A DNA stretch of 58,848 nucleotides from Pseudooceanicola sp. (lineage in GTDB: Bacteria; Pseudomonadota; Alphaproteobacteria; Rhodobacterales; Rhodobacteraceae). The notes under the pieces were generated by a model. It was given only the letters and a program-made list of their open reading frames with translations, was not told where the DNA came from and did no database searches. The stretch covers positions 1 to 58,848 of the forward strand of contig PAPR01000036.1 in NCBI GenBank assembly GCA_002709085.1, in the 5' to 3' direction. Shown one piece after another: positions 43,234-52,670 of this stretch (positions are counted from its first letter, which is position 1; each line of letters opens with the position of its first letter). Both the position numbers and the translations under genes were made by a program.

Positions 43234-45219
43234 TCAGCTAGAGGTCAGCAACGCAGTGATGTTGCGCACGCTCGCGCGGCGGTTTGCGCGTTCGGCATTG
43301 CCGGTGCGGACCTTCAGATCGGATTCGCCATAACCCTGCACGACAAGGTTCTCGGGCGGCACCTGGAAGTATTCCGAAAGGGCCAGTGCAACACTCTCCG
43401 CCCGACGGTCGGACAGGGCAAGGTTGTAGCTGGCAGAGCCCACGGCGTCCGTGTGACCCTCGATCAGGAAGACTTCACCGGGGTTGGCGTCGATCCGCTC
43501 GCGCATCAACGTCCCCAGCTCGGCCAGATCTTCGGCCTCTTCGGGGCGAATCACGGCAGATCCGGTCTCGAAGTTGATGTTGTCGACCGAAATCACCGGC
43601 ACCAGTTCACGGACCGCGTTGATATTGCGAACCTGACTCAGCGAGAAGCGGCGATCAATGTTTTCCGGACGGGCTTCCAACGCCGCACGCAACTCATCTG
43701 TCTGCGATTGCTGGAAGTTGATCGTGTTCCGCGTCTCTGTGACCTGCGGCAACTCGTTCACATTGACCTGCTGGGCAACGACGGTGTCATCAAACAGCAC
43801 GACCTCGCGGCCATCGGGCAGGATGCGCGTCCGGCGCATCACGGTGCCGTCAGCGGCACGCACGGTTTCGATCTTGATCCCGTTATCACGGGTCGCAACC
43901 GTCCGGGTGGAGCCGTCCGAATAGGCGTAGGTCTTCACGTCGGTGCCCGGCTGGAACATCAAAACGTCATCGTTCTTGAGAACCTTGAAGCTGCCGTCGG
44001 GCTGTTGCACGACCACACGGTCGCCAGAGTTCGACACAACTTCGGAGCCGTTTTGCAGCAGTTGGCCAACCGCAAGCGCGCCAAGGCCAAAGAGGGCAAT
44101 CTTGCCAATGGTATCGAGACCGTCATCATCGTCGTTTGACTGACCCGACGTGTTGGCAGTGGTCGTCGCCTGGGCGTTTGTCGCGCCCGCCGTCGTTGCG
44201 AATTCCTCGGAGGAGGAGCGCGCGGTCTCTTCGGTCACAGTCTGCTCGATGACTTCCTCGGCTTCGGCGTCACCTTCAGCGCTCGCCGCCAGGGAGGTTG
44301 TCTGCGCTTCGGCCTGCTCAGCCTCGGCAGCGGCCTGACGTGCGGCCTGATCCGCAGCGGATTCGTTGGCCAGCGCGTTCTCCAGTTCCTGCGCTTCGCT
44401 TTCGGTCTGCGCATCGTTGGTCGTGGTGGCGTCAGCGGTCGCTGCGTCGTCAGTCGTCGCCGTGGTCTGCGCCTCAGGCGCCGCAGTTACGGTTTGGTCA
44501 TCCTGCTCTGCGGGCTGCTGTGCAGGCTGTTGGGCCGGCGCGTCTTGCGTTTCCGCAGTGGCGGTCGTGTCGGCGCTGGTCGCAGCCTCGGCCTCAGCGG
44601 TTGCAGTTGCGTCGCTCTCGGCAGTGGACTCGCCAGCATCGGCTTCGGCGGTTGTGTCGGCGCTTTGTGTCGCACCGGTATCAGCCGTGGCAGTTGTGTT
44701 GCCATCGGTCGCACCCGTTTCGGCACTGGCCGCAGCGCCATTATCTTCTGCAACATCTTCTGCAACCGGTTCATCCGCCGGAGCGGCTTCTGCGGTGGTT
44801 TCAGATGTCGCTTCGGTCTCTGCCGTCGCCGTTGCTTCAGGGGCTGCGGCTTCGTTTGAAGGCTCTGCCGTGGCGGTCTCGGCTTCCGCCGAGGCAGTTG
44901 GTGCGGCGGTCGTCTCAGCCTCCGCCTCTGCAGTCGCGGGGTCAGTCGGCGCCACGTTTTTCACCTCCGCTTCGGTGGTGGCTGTTGCCGCGGCGTCCCC
45001 ATCGGCTTCCGCCTGAGCTTCGCCAGAGGTCGCGGCCTGGGCACGGAGCTGGTTCAACTGCTGACGCAGAACGTCGAGTTCCGCTTCTGCTTTGCCAGAG
45101 GTATCCACGCCCAGTTCAGCCTCCAGTTCTGCGGCGGTCTGAGCCATGGCGACATGGGGGACCGTGAGGCTGAGGCTCAAAACGATCGCGGTGGTGGATC
45201 TCAAAAACTTGCTGTTCAT
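43234..45219 (-). CDS. OmpA-family protein with a long Ala/Thr/Glu-rich region
   Basis: 661 residues. Signal peptide at 1-27 (ending HVAMAQ). A short predicted coiled coil (AEAELDVLRQQLNQLRAQ) follows. About residues 60-345 are a very low-complexity stretch of Ala, Thr, Glu, Asp, Ser and Val. A hydrophobic segment (GKIALFGLGALAVGQLL, about 370-386), then a beta-rich domain up to about residue 480. The C terminus is a peptidoglycan-binding OmpA domain: FETGSAVIRPEEAEDLAELG, EGHTDAVGSASYNLALSDRR, GYGESDLKVRTGNAERANRR. It probably ties the outer membrane to peptidoglycan. The gene is alone, with a terminator. Confidence 0.88.
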   Translation of the reverse strand: MNSKFLRSTTAIVLSLSLTVPHVAMAQTAAELEAELGVDTSGKAEAELDVLRQQLNQLRAQAATSGEAQAEADGDAAATATTEAEVKNVAPTDPATAEAEAETTAAPTASAEAETATAEPSNEAAAPEATATAETEATSETTAEAAPADEPVAEDVAEDNGAAASAETGATDGNTTATADTGATQSADTTAEADAGESTAESDATATAEAEAATSADTTATAETQDAPAQQPAQQPAEQDDQTVTAAPEAQTTATTDDAATADATTTNDAQTESEAQELENALANESAADQAARQAAAEAEQAEAQTTSLAASAEGDAEAEEVIEQTVTEETARSSSEEFATTAGATNAQATTTANTSGQSNDDDDGLDTIGKIALFGLGALAVGQLLQNGSEVVSNSGDRVVVQQPDGSFKVLKNDDVLMFQPGTDVKTYAYSDGSTRTVATRDNGIKIETVRAADGTVMRRTRILPDGREVVLFDDTVVAQQVNVNELPQVTETRNTINFQQSQTDELRAALEARPENIDRRFSLSQVRNINAVRELVPVISVDNINFETGSAVIRPEEAEDLAELGTLMRERIDANPGEVFLIEGHTDAVGSASYNLALSDRRAESVALALSEYFQVPPENLVVQGYGESDLKVRTGNAERANRRASVRNITALLTSS

Positions 45220-45313
45220 AGTGTCATCCTTTCAGGACCGCATACATGCGGACTTGAGAGAGCAACGCGCGGCATCTCAACAAGTTCATTGTTATCGGAT
45301 AGCAGGATGGATT

Positions 45314-46567
45314 TCAGTCACTTAGCGCGCGGTGCAGGCGATCCTTTTCCCCCCGGTCATCCCGGTCCGAAAGCGCCATCGCGAGGTCTTCGAGCGATTT
45401 TATCGAATGGCCTGCGCGCAGGCTGTCCACATGGGGCAGCATCGCGGCAATCCCGCGGGCCTTTGGGGCAAAGCCATCCCACCTGAGAAGGGGGTTCAGC
45501 CAGATCACCCGGCGGGCGGACAGATGCAGCCTTTTCATTTCGGCGGCGAGCACGTCGGGATCGCCACGATCAAGGCCATCCGTAATCAGCAGAACGACCG
45601 CGCCCTGCCCCATCACACGGCGCGACCAGTCACGATTGAAGGTATGCAGGCAGTCCCCGAGGCGGGTGCCGCCCTCCCAATCCTGCGCCTCGCTGCCTGC
45701 GGCCGCGAGGGCGGCGTCGACGTCACGTTGCAGGAAATGCCGGGTGATGTTGGTCAATCGGGTGCCGAAGGTGAAGCCATGGACCTTGGCCCAACCTGCG
45801 CCCTTTTCGTTTGCCACCGCATGCAGGAAGTGAAGCACCATGCGGCTATATTGCGACATCGACCCCGAGATGTCGCAGATCGTCACCAGCGCGGGCCAAC
45901 GCAGCCGCGGCACGGAATAGGAGAGTTTGCGCATCTCGCCGCCGTTTCGCACGGCATTGCGCAAGGTACGCGCCGTGTCGATCCGCGCGCCCTGTGGCGA
46001 TGGCTTGGCCCGACGGGTGCGCAGAGGGGCCACCGGCAGGGTCAGCCGAGCAAGCATCCGCCGGGCCGCGGCGGCCTCTTCCACCGTCATCTGTTCGAAA
46101 TCGAGCGAGCGCAGCCGTTCCTCGGCGGACATGGTGCGGGAGGCGTCGATCTCTATCTCTGTTTCTTCGCTCGACTCGTCCTCGGGGGCGTCCGGTGGCT
46201 CGGCCCCGTCGGTCAGCGCGGCGGAGGCCCTGGTGTCGCCGGGATCCGGCGGGCGGCTTTGGGCCAGACGCGACATCGCGGGCAACATGATCGCCATGAG
46301 GTCTTCGATCTGCTTGGGGTCGCGCCAGAACATGCGGAACAACTGGGTAAAGACCTGCGCGTGATCGGGCCGTGACACGAAGCAGGCGTGCAGGGTCCAG
46401 TAGAAATCCGTCTTGTCGGTGAAGCCGACCGCCTCTACCGCGCGGATCGCATCCAGCGTGTGATGCGTGCCCACAGGCAGGCCGGCACGGCGCAGGGCAC
46501 GGGCGAAATGCGTTATGTTTTCCGCCAGTTTCGGGTCGTCGGGGAGGGTCAGCTCAGGCAGTTGCAT
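45314..46567 (-). CDS. coxE: VWA-domain protein, CoxE family
   Basis: 417 residues from the ATG at 46567 (MQLPELTLPDDPKL); 56 further residues upstream in frame are not family-like. CoxE works with the AAA ATPase CoxD in maturing the CO-dehydrogenase active site. The C-terminal VWA domain has its metal-binding DISGSMSQYS (about residue 230), a Thr in the second loop and TDGLDRGDPDVL for the third. N-terminal helical half with FYWTLHACFVSRPDHAQVF. It lies 100 bp downstream of coxD on the same strand, the usual pair. Its client here could be the form II CoxL at 13.7-16.0 kb. Confidence 0.9.
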   Translation of the reverse strand: MQLPELTLPDDPKLAENITHFARALRRAGLPVGTHHTLDAIRAVEAVGFTDKTDFYWTLHACFVSRPDHAQVFTQLFRMFWRDPKQIEDLMAIMLPAMSRLAQSRPPDPGDTRASAALTDGAEPPDAPEDESSEETEIEIDASRTMSAEERLRSLDFEQMTVEEAAAARRMLARLTLPVAPLRTRRAKPSPQGARIDTARTLRNAVRNGGEMRKLSYSVPRLRWPALVTICDISGSMSQYSRMVLHFLHAVANEKGAGWAKVHGFTFGTRLTNITRHFLQRDVDAALAAAGSEAQDWEGGTRLGDCLHTFNRDWSRRVMGQGAVVLLITDGLDRGDPDVLAAEMKRLHLSARRVIWLNPLLRWDGFAPKARGIAAMLPHVDSLRAGHSIKSLEDLAMALSDRDDRGEKDRLHRALSD

Positions 46568-46667
46568 GCGGCGATCGCTCTGGTCGGTGTGGATAGGGTG
46601 GGGCTGACACATCCGAAGGGGGGTGGTCGGAGGCTCGGTCTGGGGATCCGGGGGCTGGCGCGCATCA

Positions 46668-47573
46668 TCAGGAAGTGAGCGACGCGCGCGCCTCGTCCAG
46701 CAGACGTTTGGTTTCGCCGCCCTCCAGCCGGGCAATGTCGTCCTGGTATTTCAGCACGGCACCGAGGGTCTCGGCGATGGTCTGCGGGGACAGGGAGATC
46801 ACGTCGAGCGCCAGCAGACAACGCGCCCAGTCGATGGTCTCTGCGACGCCGGGTTTTTTGAACAAATCCTCGGAGCGCAGTTTCTGCACGAAGGCCACGA
46901 TTTCGCGCGACAGTGCAGCGGAGGCGTCCGGTGCGCGGGCCGAGAGGATTTCCATCTCGCGCGCGAAATCGGGATACTCGACCCAATGATATAGGCAGCG
47001 CCGCTTCAGTGCGTCGTGCACCTCGCGCGTGCGATTGGAGGTGACGATGACGATGGGGGGGGCGGGCGCCTTGATGGTGCCCAGTTCGGGGATCGTGACC
47101 TGAAAGTCCGAGAGCGCTTCGAGCAGGAAAGCCTCGAAGGGTTCGTCCGAACGGTCCAATTCATCGATCAGCAGGACCGGCGCGCCGGCGGGATCGGGGC
47201 GCATGGCCTGCAGCAGCGGGCGTTCCGTCAGAAATTCCGGGCTGAAGAGTTCGGTCTGCAGCGCCTTGCGGTCAGTGGCACCCGCTGCTTCGGCAGTACG
47301 GATGGCGACCATCTGGGCGGGAAAGTTCCACTCGTAGACGGCCGACGAGACATCCAGCCCCTCGTAACATTGCAACCGGATCAGGCGACGACCGAGGGCA
47401 GCGGCGATGGCCTTGGCGATCTCGGTCTTGCCGGTGCCCGGCTCGCCTTCGAGGAAGAGGGGTTTGCCGAGTGTCAGGGACAGGAAGACAACTGTCGAAA
47501 GTGCCCGACCTGCGACATAATTTTGCCCCGAGAGCATGGTCTGTATATCGTCGATGGTCTTGGGTGTGTGCAT
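46668..47573 (-). CDS. coxD: MoxR-type AAA+ ATPase, CoxD family
   Basis: 301 residues from the ATG at 47573 (MHTPKTIDDIQTMLSGQNYV), preceded by GGAGAGG. It is a MoxR chaperone-like ATPase. Walker A is GEPGTGKTEIAKAIAAALGR, Walker B VLLIDELDRSDEPFEAFLLE, and sensor 1 IVIVTSNRTREVHDALKRRC. In CO-oxidising bacteria CoxD inserts or reorganises the Cu/Mo site of CoxL; here the target is probably another molybdenum hydroxylase. Followed by coxE. Confidence 0.92.
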   Translation of the reverse strand: MHTPKTIDDIQTMLSGQNYVAGRALSTVVFLSLTLGKPLFLEGEPGTGKTEIAKAIAAALGRRLIRLQCYEGLDVSSAVYEWNFPAQMVAIRTAEAAGATDRKALQTELFSPEFLTERPLLQAMRPDPAGAPVLLIDELDRSDEPFEAFLLEALSDFQVTIPELGTIKAPAPPIVIVTSNRTREVHDALKRRCLYHWVEYPDFAREMEILSARAPDASAALSREIVAFVQKLRSEDLFKKPGVAETIDWARCLLALDVISLSPQTIAETLGAVLKYQDDIARLEGGETKRLLDEARASLTS

Positions 47574-47764
47574 GGGGCCTCTCCTGTCGGGGAAGAACTG
47601 CATGCGCGCGGCGCGAGGTCAATAGCAGGAGATATAGCGCATGGTCGGGGGTCCAGCCCGAAAGATTGACGCAGTGAGACGCAGGTGTAACACTTGAGCC
47701 AAGAAAAAAATAAGCGGTCCGGTTACGAACTGAGGCCCAAAAGCAGAGCAGATAACGGGATCAG

Positions 47765-48877
47765 ATGATGACTCCACAGCACCAGCAGGCCAACCGCGCC
47801 GGCGGGGATGACGCGATGCGTGTCACCGCGGTGACTTGCGTCAAGAACGAAGGCCCGTTCCTGATTGAATGGATCGCCTTTCACCGGCTGCTCGGCGTAA
47901 CGGATTTCCTGTTCTACTCCAACGATTGCTCCGACGGCACGGATCGGATGCTCGATGCGCTGGCGAAGGCGGGCATTGTTCGGCACCTTCCCAACCCCGC
48001 GGAGGGGAGAGGCTATCAGATGGAGGCGCTGAAGGATTCGCGCCATCACACAGTGGTTCAGGAGGCCGACTGGGTCTGGATTGCGGATGTGGACGAATTC
48101 CTGAACATCCACGTCGGCAATCATACGATCCCGGCGCTGATCGAAGCCTGCGGCAACCCGCAGGCGATCTCACTGAATTTTCAGTTCTTTGCCAATGACG
48201 GTGTGGAGGCTTTTGAAGACCTTCCCGTAATCGAGCAGTTCAACCGCAGCCACAATCCCGACATCTGGTGCGGCGAGTTCGCGATCGAGGTCAAAAGTTT
48301 GATCCGCAAAGACTTTCCTTTGCAATACTACGGCGCGCATCGTCCGTTTTTTAAATCCAAACTAGCACCGAAGAAACGTCCGCAGTGGAGCGATGGATCC
48401 GGGCGGCCCGTGCCGCACAAGTTTCTCGTCGCCGCGAACGCCCGACGGATCCGCAAGTTTCCGGCCTTTGGGGCGCGCCGGTTCGCGACACTCAACCATT
48501 ATGCGCTGCGCTCGCTCGACAGCTACCTTGTCAAGAACGACCGGGGCGATGTGAACCGTGAACACCGCGCGTTCGATGACACCTATTGGCGCGAGCGGAA
48601 TGACGTCGCGCATGAGGACCGATCCATCCACCGCTACCTGCCCCGTCTGCGTGCGGAAATCGCGGCGCTGAAAGCCTTGCCGGGGATCGCCGCGCTGCAC
48701 GATGAGGCCTGCGCGCGGCACCGGGGCAAGCGTGACGAGCTGTTGGCGCAGGAGGATTATCGCGCGATGAAAGCTCAGTTGATGGCGGCCGGAACGCTGT
48801 GCCCCGACGAAGAAGCTCTGCTCGCCAGTCTCGGCCTGCCACTGCCGCCATCGCCGTATCAGGAGGGCGCGACATGA
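47765..48877 (+). CDS. Family 2-like glycosyltransferase, first of three paralogues
   Basis: 370 residues from ATG 47765; an ATG at 47816 (MRVTAVTCVKNEG) would also fit. It is a GT-A fold glycosyltransferase of the type with a conserved VKNEGPFLIEWIAFHRLLG start, the nucleotide-binding NDCSDGTD and the metal-binding IADVDEFLNI (about residue 115). The C terminus carries FATLNHYALRSLDSYLVKN. The gene probably builds a surface glycan. It is first in an operon in which the next start overlaps its stop (ATGA). The donor and acceptor sugars are not known. Confidence 0.85.
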   Translation: MMTPQHQQANRAGGDDAMRVTAVTCVKNEGPFLIEWIAFHRLLGVTDFLFYSNDCSDGTDRMLDALAKAGIVRHLPNPAEGRGYQMEALKDSRHHTVVQEADWVWIADVDEFLNIHVGNHTIPALIEACGNPQAISLNFQFFANDGVEAFEDLPVIEQFNRSHNPDIWCGEFAIEVKSLIRKDFPLQYYGAHRPFFKSKLAPKKRPQWSDGSGRPVPHKFLVAANARRIRKFPAFGARRFATLNHYALRSLDSYLVKNDRGDVNREHRAFDDTYWRERNDVAHEDRSIHRYLPRLRAEIAALKALPGIAALHDEACARHRGKRDELLAQEDYRAMKAQLMAAGTLCPDEEALLASLGLPLPPSPYQEGAT

Positions 48878-49533
48878 GCGATCGCCTCCGCGTCATCAAC
48901 CTCGGCCTGCCGAAATCCGGGACCACGACTTTGGCCAAGGCGCTGGCCCGCGCCGGGCTGCGCACCGTGGACCACCGCGTGCACGCCAAGCTGACCGATG
49001 TGACCGAGATCGAGGGCGCCTTTGTCGGCCACCTGATCTATGAAGGATACTACGGCTCGGGCGATCCGCTGGAACGGCTGCACGAATTCGACGCCTTTGG
49101 TGAAATCTCGGTCATGCACGATGGCAATCCGGCTTGGCCACAGATGGATTTCGGCGTATTGGAGGCGATCCGCCACCATCATCCCGGCGTGCGTTTCGTG
49201 GCCAGCTACCGCGACCCGGCCGCGTTGAGCCAGTCGATGCTGAAATGGAACAACCTCGTTCAGCGGATCAAGCGGAACCCCCTGCCCGGTCTGCCGGTCG
49301 GATATGGACGTGACACGGGCCAGCGGACGCGCTGGATCGATGCGCATTACGCCTTTCTCGACCGGATTTTTGCAGGCGATCCGACCTTCCTGCGGCTCGA
49401 TGTGGCCGCACCGGATGCGGCGGCGCAGCTCGCCGCGCATATCGGTCGCGATATCCCGTGGTGGGGACAGGCCAACGTTAACCCTGCCAAGCCCGAGAAT
49501 GACGAACCGAAGGCGGGGCAAGGCGCGGCATGA
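48874..49533 (+). CDS. Sulfotransferase-family protein
   Basis: 219 residues from the ATG at 48874, preceded by AGGAGGG. The PAPS-binding 5'-phosphosulfate loop is intact: NLGLPKSGTTTLAKAL near residue 8. The 3'-phosphate-binding segment is visible as RFVASYRDPAALSQSMLKWN near residue 108. It probably puts sulfate on the glycan made by the neighbouring glycosyltransferases. It ends in ATGA, overlapping the next gene. The small size suggests a single-domain cytoplasmic enzyme. Confidence 0.82.
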   Translation: MSDRLRVINLGLPKSGTTTLAKALARAGLRTVDHRVHAKLTDVTEIEGAFVGHLIYEGYYGSGDPLERLHEFDAFGEISVMHDGNPAWPQMDFGVLEAIRHHHPGVRFVASYRDPAALSQSMLKWNNLVQRIKRNPLPGLPVGYGRDTGQRTRWIDAHYAFLDRIFAGDPTFLRLDVAAPDAAAQLAAHIGRDIPWWGQANVNPAKPENDEPKAGQGAA

Positions 49534-51911
49534 AGATTCTGCTTCACATCGGATTGGAAAGCTGCGGCACGCATCGCATGCAGGACGTTCTGACGGCCAA
49601 GCGCGCGCAGCTTGAGGGCAAGGGCGTGCTCTTTCCCCGTGCGCCGGGGGCCAAGAACCACACGCGCCTGTTCATGGCCGTGACCGCGCCCGAGCAAGTT
49701 GATCCTCTCCGGTTCAATCGCGGCTTTGCGGACCCCGACAAACAGGCGCGGCTGCGTGACGAGGTGGCCGAGGGTCTTGCCCGTGAAGTGGCACGAGCGA
49801 AACCCGACGTGCTGATCCTGTCGGCGGCGCAGCTCGCCGCGACCCTCTCCACCAGGGCGGAGCTGGAAACCCTGCGCGATCTGCTGGCACCGCTCAGCCG
49901 TGACATCGCAATCATCGCCCATGTCGGCGACCCGGCAGAGGTGCTGGTACGTCACTACGTCGATCAAGTGATGGAGGGGCGCGCACGCGGGCTGGACCTC
50001 GAACTTGCCATGCTGAAGGAGCGCGACTGGTGGCAGACCTGCCGCTCCGTCACGCCGCCCTCCGATCCGGCCAAAGGTATATTTCCGACGGTGCAGGGTC
50101 CGGCCTTCTGGTTGGATTACAAAAGGTTGGTCGCGCATTGGGACGCCACGTTCGGGGCCGGCACGACCCGGTTGCGCACCTATGACGCGGAGGTCTGGTC
50201 GCGCCCGGAGTTCACCGAAGAAGTGCGCGCGACGTTTGATCTGTCCGACCAGATCGGCAAGGCGGACCCCTGGCAGCCCCGCCCTGCGCCATCGGAGGAA
50301 TGGGTCGCGCGGGCGCGCGAGATGAATGGTCTTCTTCTGCGACTGCTGGCGCGTGAGGACAAGGTTCTGCCGCGACCGATGTGGAAAAAGTTCCTCGATG
50401 ATCTGCGGATTGGCGGTCAGCCGATGACGGCGGATTCCCTGCGCCCAATCTCGGCCCGTTTCGCCAATGGGATCAGCGCTTTGCTGGCGGACCAACCGGG
50501 TCTGAAGCTGACTCCGACAACCGTCGCGCCGGGGAAATATTCCTGGGGTGAACCCGCGCCTCGCAACGGGTTTCGCGCCTCGCAATATCTGCTGGCCTGG
50601 CTTTGGCGGATCGACCGCGCAACGAAAGAGCATCAGAAAGAACAGCAGGCGGGGACCGAAGTTGACACAGCGAGCGCCACCGCCGAACCCGTAAACGCCT
50701 CCCCCGATCCGACCCTGACCGAGGCGATCAGCCCCTCCGCACGCGCGATCATGTCGCCCCTCGCGGTGGAGAAGTTCGCGAGCCTTCAGACCTCATCCTT
50801 CAAGCCGCACAACCGGTTGGGACGGGTGGATGAGGCGCAATTGGCCGAGGCTTTCAAGCCCGCCCCGAACCGCACACTCCCACAAGGCAGCAGCGGACGG
50901 CTGATCGTCGCCTGCATGAAGAACGAGGCCCCCTACATCGTCGAATGGATCGCCTATCATCGCGCCATCGGTTTCGACTCTTTCCTTATTTACACCAACG
51001 ATTGCAGCGACGGCACCGACGCGATCCTGCAACGGCTGGACCGGATGGGCATTGTCCATCACCGCAATAACGACGGCTGGACCGGGAACTCTCCCCAGCA
51101 ATTCGCGCTCGACGCGGCGCTGGAAGAGGACGTCGTGAAGGCCGCCGACTGGATCGCCCATATCGACGTGGATGAATTCGTCAACGTCCGCTGCGGCAAC
51201 GGCAGGCTGGACGATTTCTTTCAGCGCGTCCCGGCGGCCACCAACGTGGCGATGACATGGCGTCTCTTTGGACATGGCGGCGTGACCGATTTGCTCGACC
51301 GTCCCGTGATTGAACAATTCACCGCCTGCGCGCCAAAATTTTGCCCGAAGCCCCATACTGTCTGGGGCTTCAAGACCCTTTTCAAGAACATCGGTGCCTA
51401 CGAAAAGCTGTCCTGCCACCGTCCCAACAAGCTGGTCGAGGACAAGGCGGATCAGGTCATGTGGGTCAATGGTTCGGGCAAGGTCACAACGCGCGAGATG
51501 CTCAAGTCCGGGTGGCGCAGTTCCAAACGCTCTGTCGGCTACGATATGATCCAGTTGAACCACTACGCCCTGCGATCTGCCGACAGCTACCTTGTCAAAC
51601 GACAGCGCGGGCGGGCGCTGCATGTCGATCGCTCAATCGGGTTGAACTACTGGATCCGCATGGATTGGTGCGACCATATAGACGTGACCATCCACCGGAA
51701 CCTGCCCCGCCTTGAGCAAGAGATGACCCGCCTTCTGGCCGACCCGGAGTTGCGCCACCTGCATAATCAGGGCTTTGCCTGGCATCAGGACAAGGTCGTC
51801 GAACTGCACGCGACGCCCGAGTTTCACGACCTCTACAAACAGGCTCTGTCCATCCGATTGACCGAAACCGAACGCGTCGCCTATGCGCTGGCGCAAGATC
51901 TGGAAAGCTGA
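49530..51911 (+). CDS. Fusion of a degenerate sulfotransferase-like domain with a glycosyltransferase
   Basis: 793 residues. Residues 1-300 resemble P-loop sulfotransferase-like proteins (KILLHIGLESCGTHRMQDVL at the start, then KGVLFPRAPGAKNHTRLFMA), but the usual PKTGTT loop is ESCGTH, so the catalytic Lys is lost. A linker rich in Glu, Ala, Pro and Thr (about 370-440) follows. Residues 455-790 are a glycosyltransferase of the same family as the neighbours: VACMKNEAPYIVEWIAYHRA, NDCSDGTD, AHIDVDEFVNVRCGNG and LNHYALRSADSYLVK. The first part may have become a glycan-binding or structural domain. It starts inside the sulfotransferase stop codon, and the FkbM gene starts 3 bp after it. Confidence 0.82.
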   Translation: MKILLHIGLESCGTHRMQDVLTAKRAQLEGKGVLFPRAPGAKNHTRLFMAVTAPEQVDPLRFNRGFADPDKQARLRDEVAEGLAREVARAKPDVLILSAAQLAATLSTRAELETLRDLLAPLSRDIAIIAHVGDPAEVLVRHYVDQVMEGRARGLDLELAMLKERDWWQTCRSVTPPSDPAKGIFPTVQGPAFWLDYKRLVAHWDATFGAGTTRLRTYDAEVWSRPEFTEEVRATFDLSDQIGKADPWQPRPAPSEEWVARAREMNGLLLRLLAREDKVLPRPMWKKFLDDLRIGGQPMTADSLRPISARFANGISALLADQPGLKLTPTTVAPGKYSWGEPAPRNGFRASQYLLAWLWRIDRATKEHQKEQQAGTEVDTASATAEPVNASPDPTLTEAISPSARAIMSPLAVEKFASLQTSSFKPHNRLGRVDEAQLAEAFKPAPNRTLPQGSSGRLIVACMKNEAPYIVEWIAYHRAIGFDSFLIYTNDCSDGTDAILQRLDRMGIVHHRNNDGWTGNSPQQFALDAALEEDVVKAADWIAHIDVDEFVNVRCGNGRLDDFFQRVPAATNVAMTWRLFGHGGVTDLLDRPVIEQFTACAPKFCPKPHTVWGFKTLFKNIGAYEKLSCHRPNKLVEDKADQVMWVNGSGKVTTREMLKSGWRSSKRSVGYDMIQLNHYALRSADSYLVKRQRGRALHVDRSIGLNYWIRMDWCDHIDVTIHRNLPRLEQEMTRLLADPELRHLHNQGFAWHQDKVVELHATPEFHDLYKQALSIRLTETERVAYALAQDLES

Positions 51912-51914
51912 GCC

Positions 51915-52670
51915 ATGCGAACGGCCTTTGTCGATCATTCCGACCGCTTTCCCGGCTCTGGCGACCCGGACAAGCGCGCGCGGCTTGCGGAGGCGGGCCG
52001 CCCCTCGCACGTCACGAGCTACGGCGTCACCTTTCCAACCGATCTGCCGCCCCTCCTGCCGCGGATGCGGGGTGCCTTGGTGAATAACGACTACGAGGCG
52101 AGGGAGACCAAGGCCGCCTTGCGTGTCGTGCAGCGCGGCGACCGGGTCGTCGAACTGGGCGCGGGCATGGGTTACATGTCCTCCATCGTATCGGTGAACT
52201 GCGCCCCGAGCGAGGTTCACGCCTTTGAGGCCAATCCCGCCATGATCCCCTGCATCCGTCGCGTGCATTCCGAAAACGACATCACGAACGTCACCCTGCA
52301 CCATGCGCTGCTGGGCGAGACGGCCGGCGAGGCGCAATTCTACGTGCGCGAGAAATTCGTGGCCTCATCGATGCTGCCGGACCCGGCTGAGGATGTGATC
52401 GACGTTGTGACCGTCCCCGTCCGTCCCGCCCGCGAGACCATCGCGGCGATCAACCCCGACGTGCTGATCTGCGACATCGAAGGGGCAGAGCTACAGGTGC
52501 TGCCGCTGCTCGACCTCAGCCGCCTGCGCGCGGCCATCGTGGAGCTTCACCCGCAATATATCGGGCTGAAGGGCGTGCAGACGATCTTTGACGCCATGAA
52601 CAAGGCGGGGCTGGTCTATAACCCCAAGCGGTCGAACGCCAAGGTCGTGACCTTTTCGAGGGTCGATTGA
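51915..52670 (+). CDS. FkbM-family methyltransferase
   Basis: 251 residues. SAM-binding motif I is VVELGAGMGYMSSIVSVN near residue 75, followed by VHAFEANPAMIPCIRRV, the FkbM acidic second motif. DVLICDIEGAELQVLPLLDL near residue 180 is the conserved motif IV. FkbM enzymes O-methylate sugars or polyketides; in this operon a glycan is the natural substrate. It starts 3 bp after the fusion protein stop and its own stop overlaps the following start (TGATG). Confidence 0.9.
   Translation: MRTAFVDHSDRFPGSGDPDKRARLAEAGRPSHVTSYGVTFPTDLPPLLPRMRGALVNNDYEARETKAALRVVQRGDRVVELGAGMGYMSSIVSVNCAPSEVHAFEANPAMIPCIRRVHSENDITNVTLHHALLGETAGEAQFYVREKFVASSMLPDPAEDVIDVVTVPVRPARETIAAINPDVLICDIEGAELQVLPLLDLSRLRAAIVELHPQYIGLKGVQTIFDAMNKAGLVYNPKRSNAKVVTFSRVD

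Noticed and set aside
44200-45100. Short repeated units resembling a repeat array
   Set aside because: They encode the Ala/Thr/Glu-rich part of the OmpA-domain protein in one frame. The units are irregular and there are no spacers, so this is not CRISPR.
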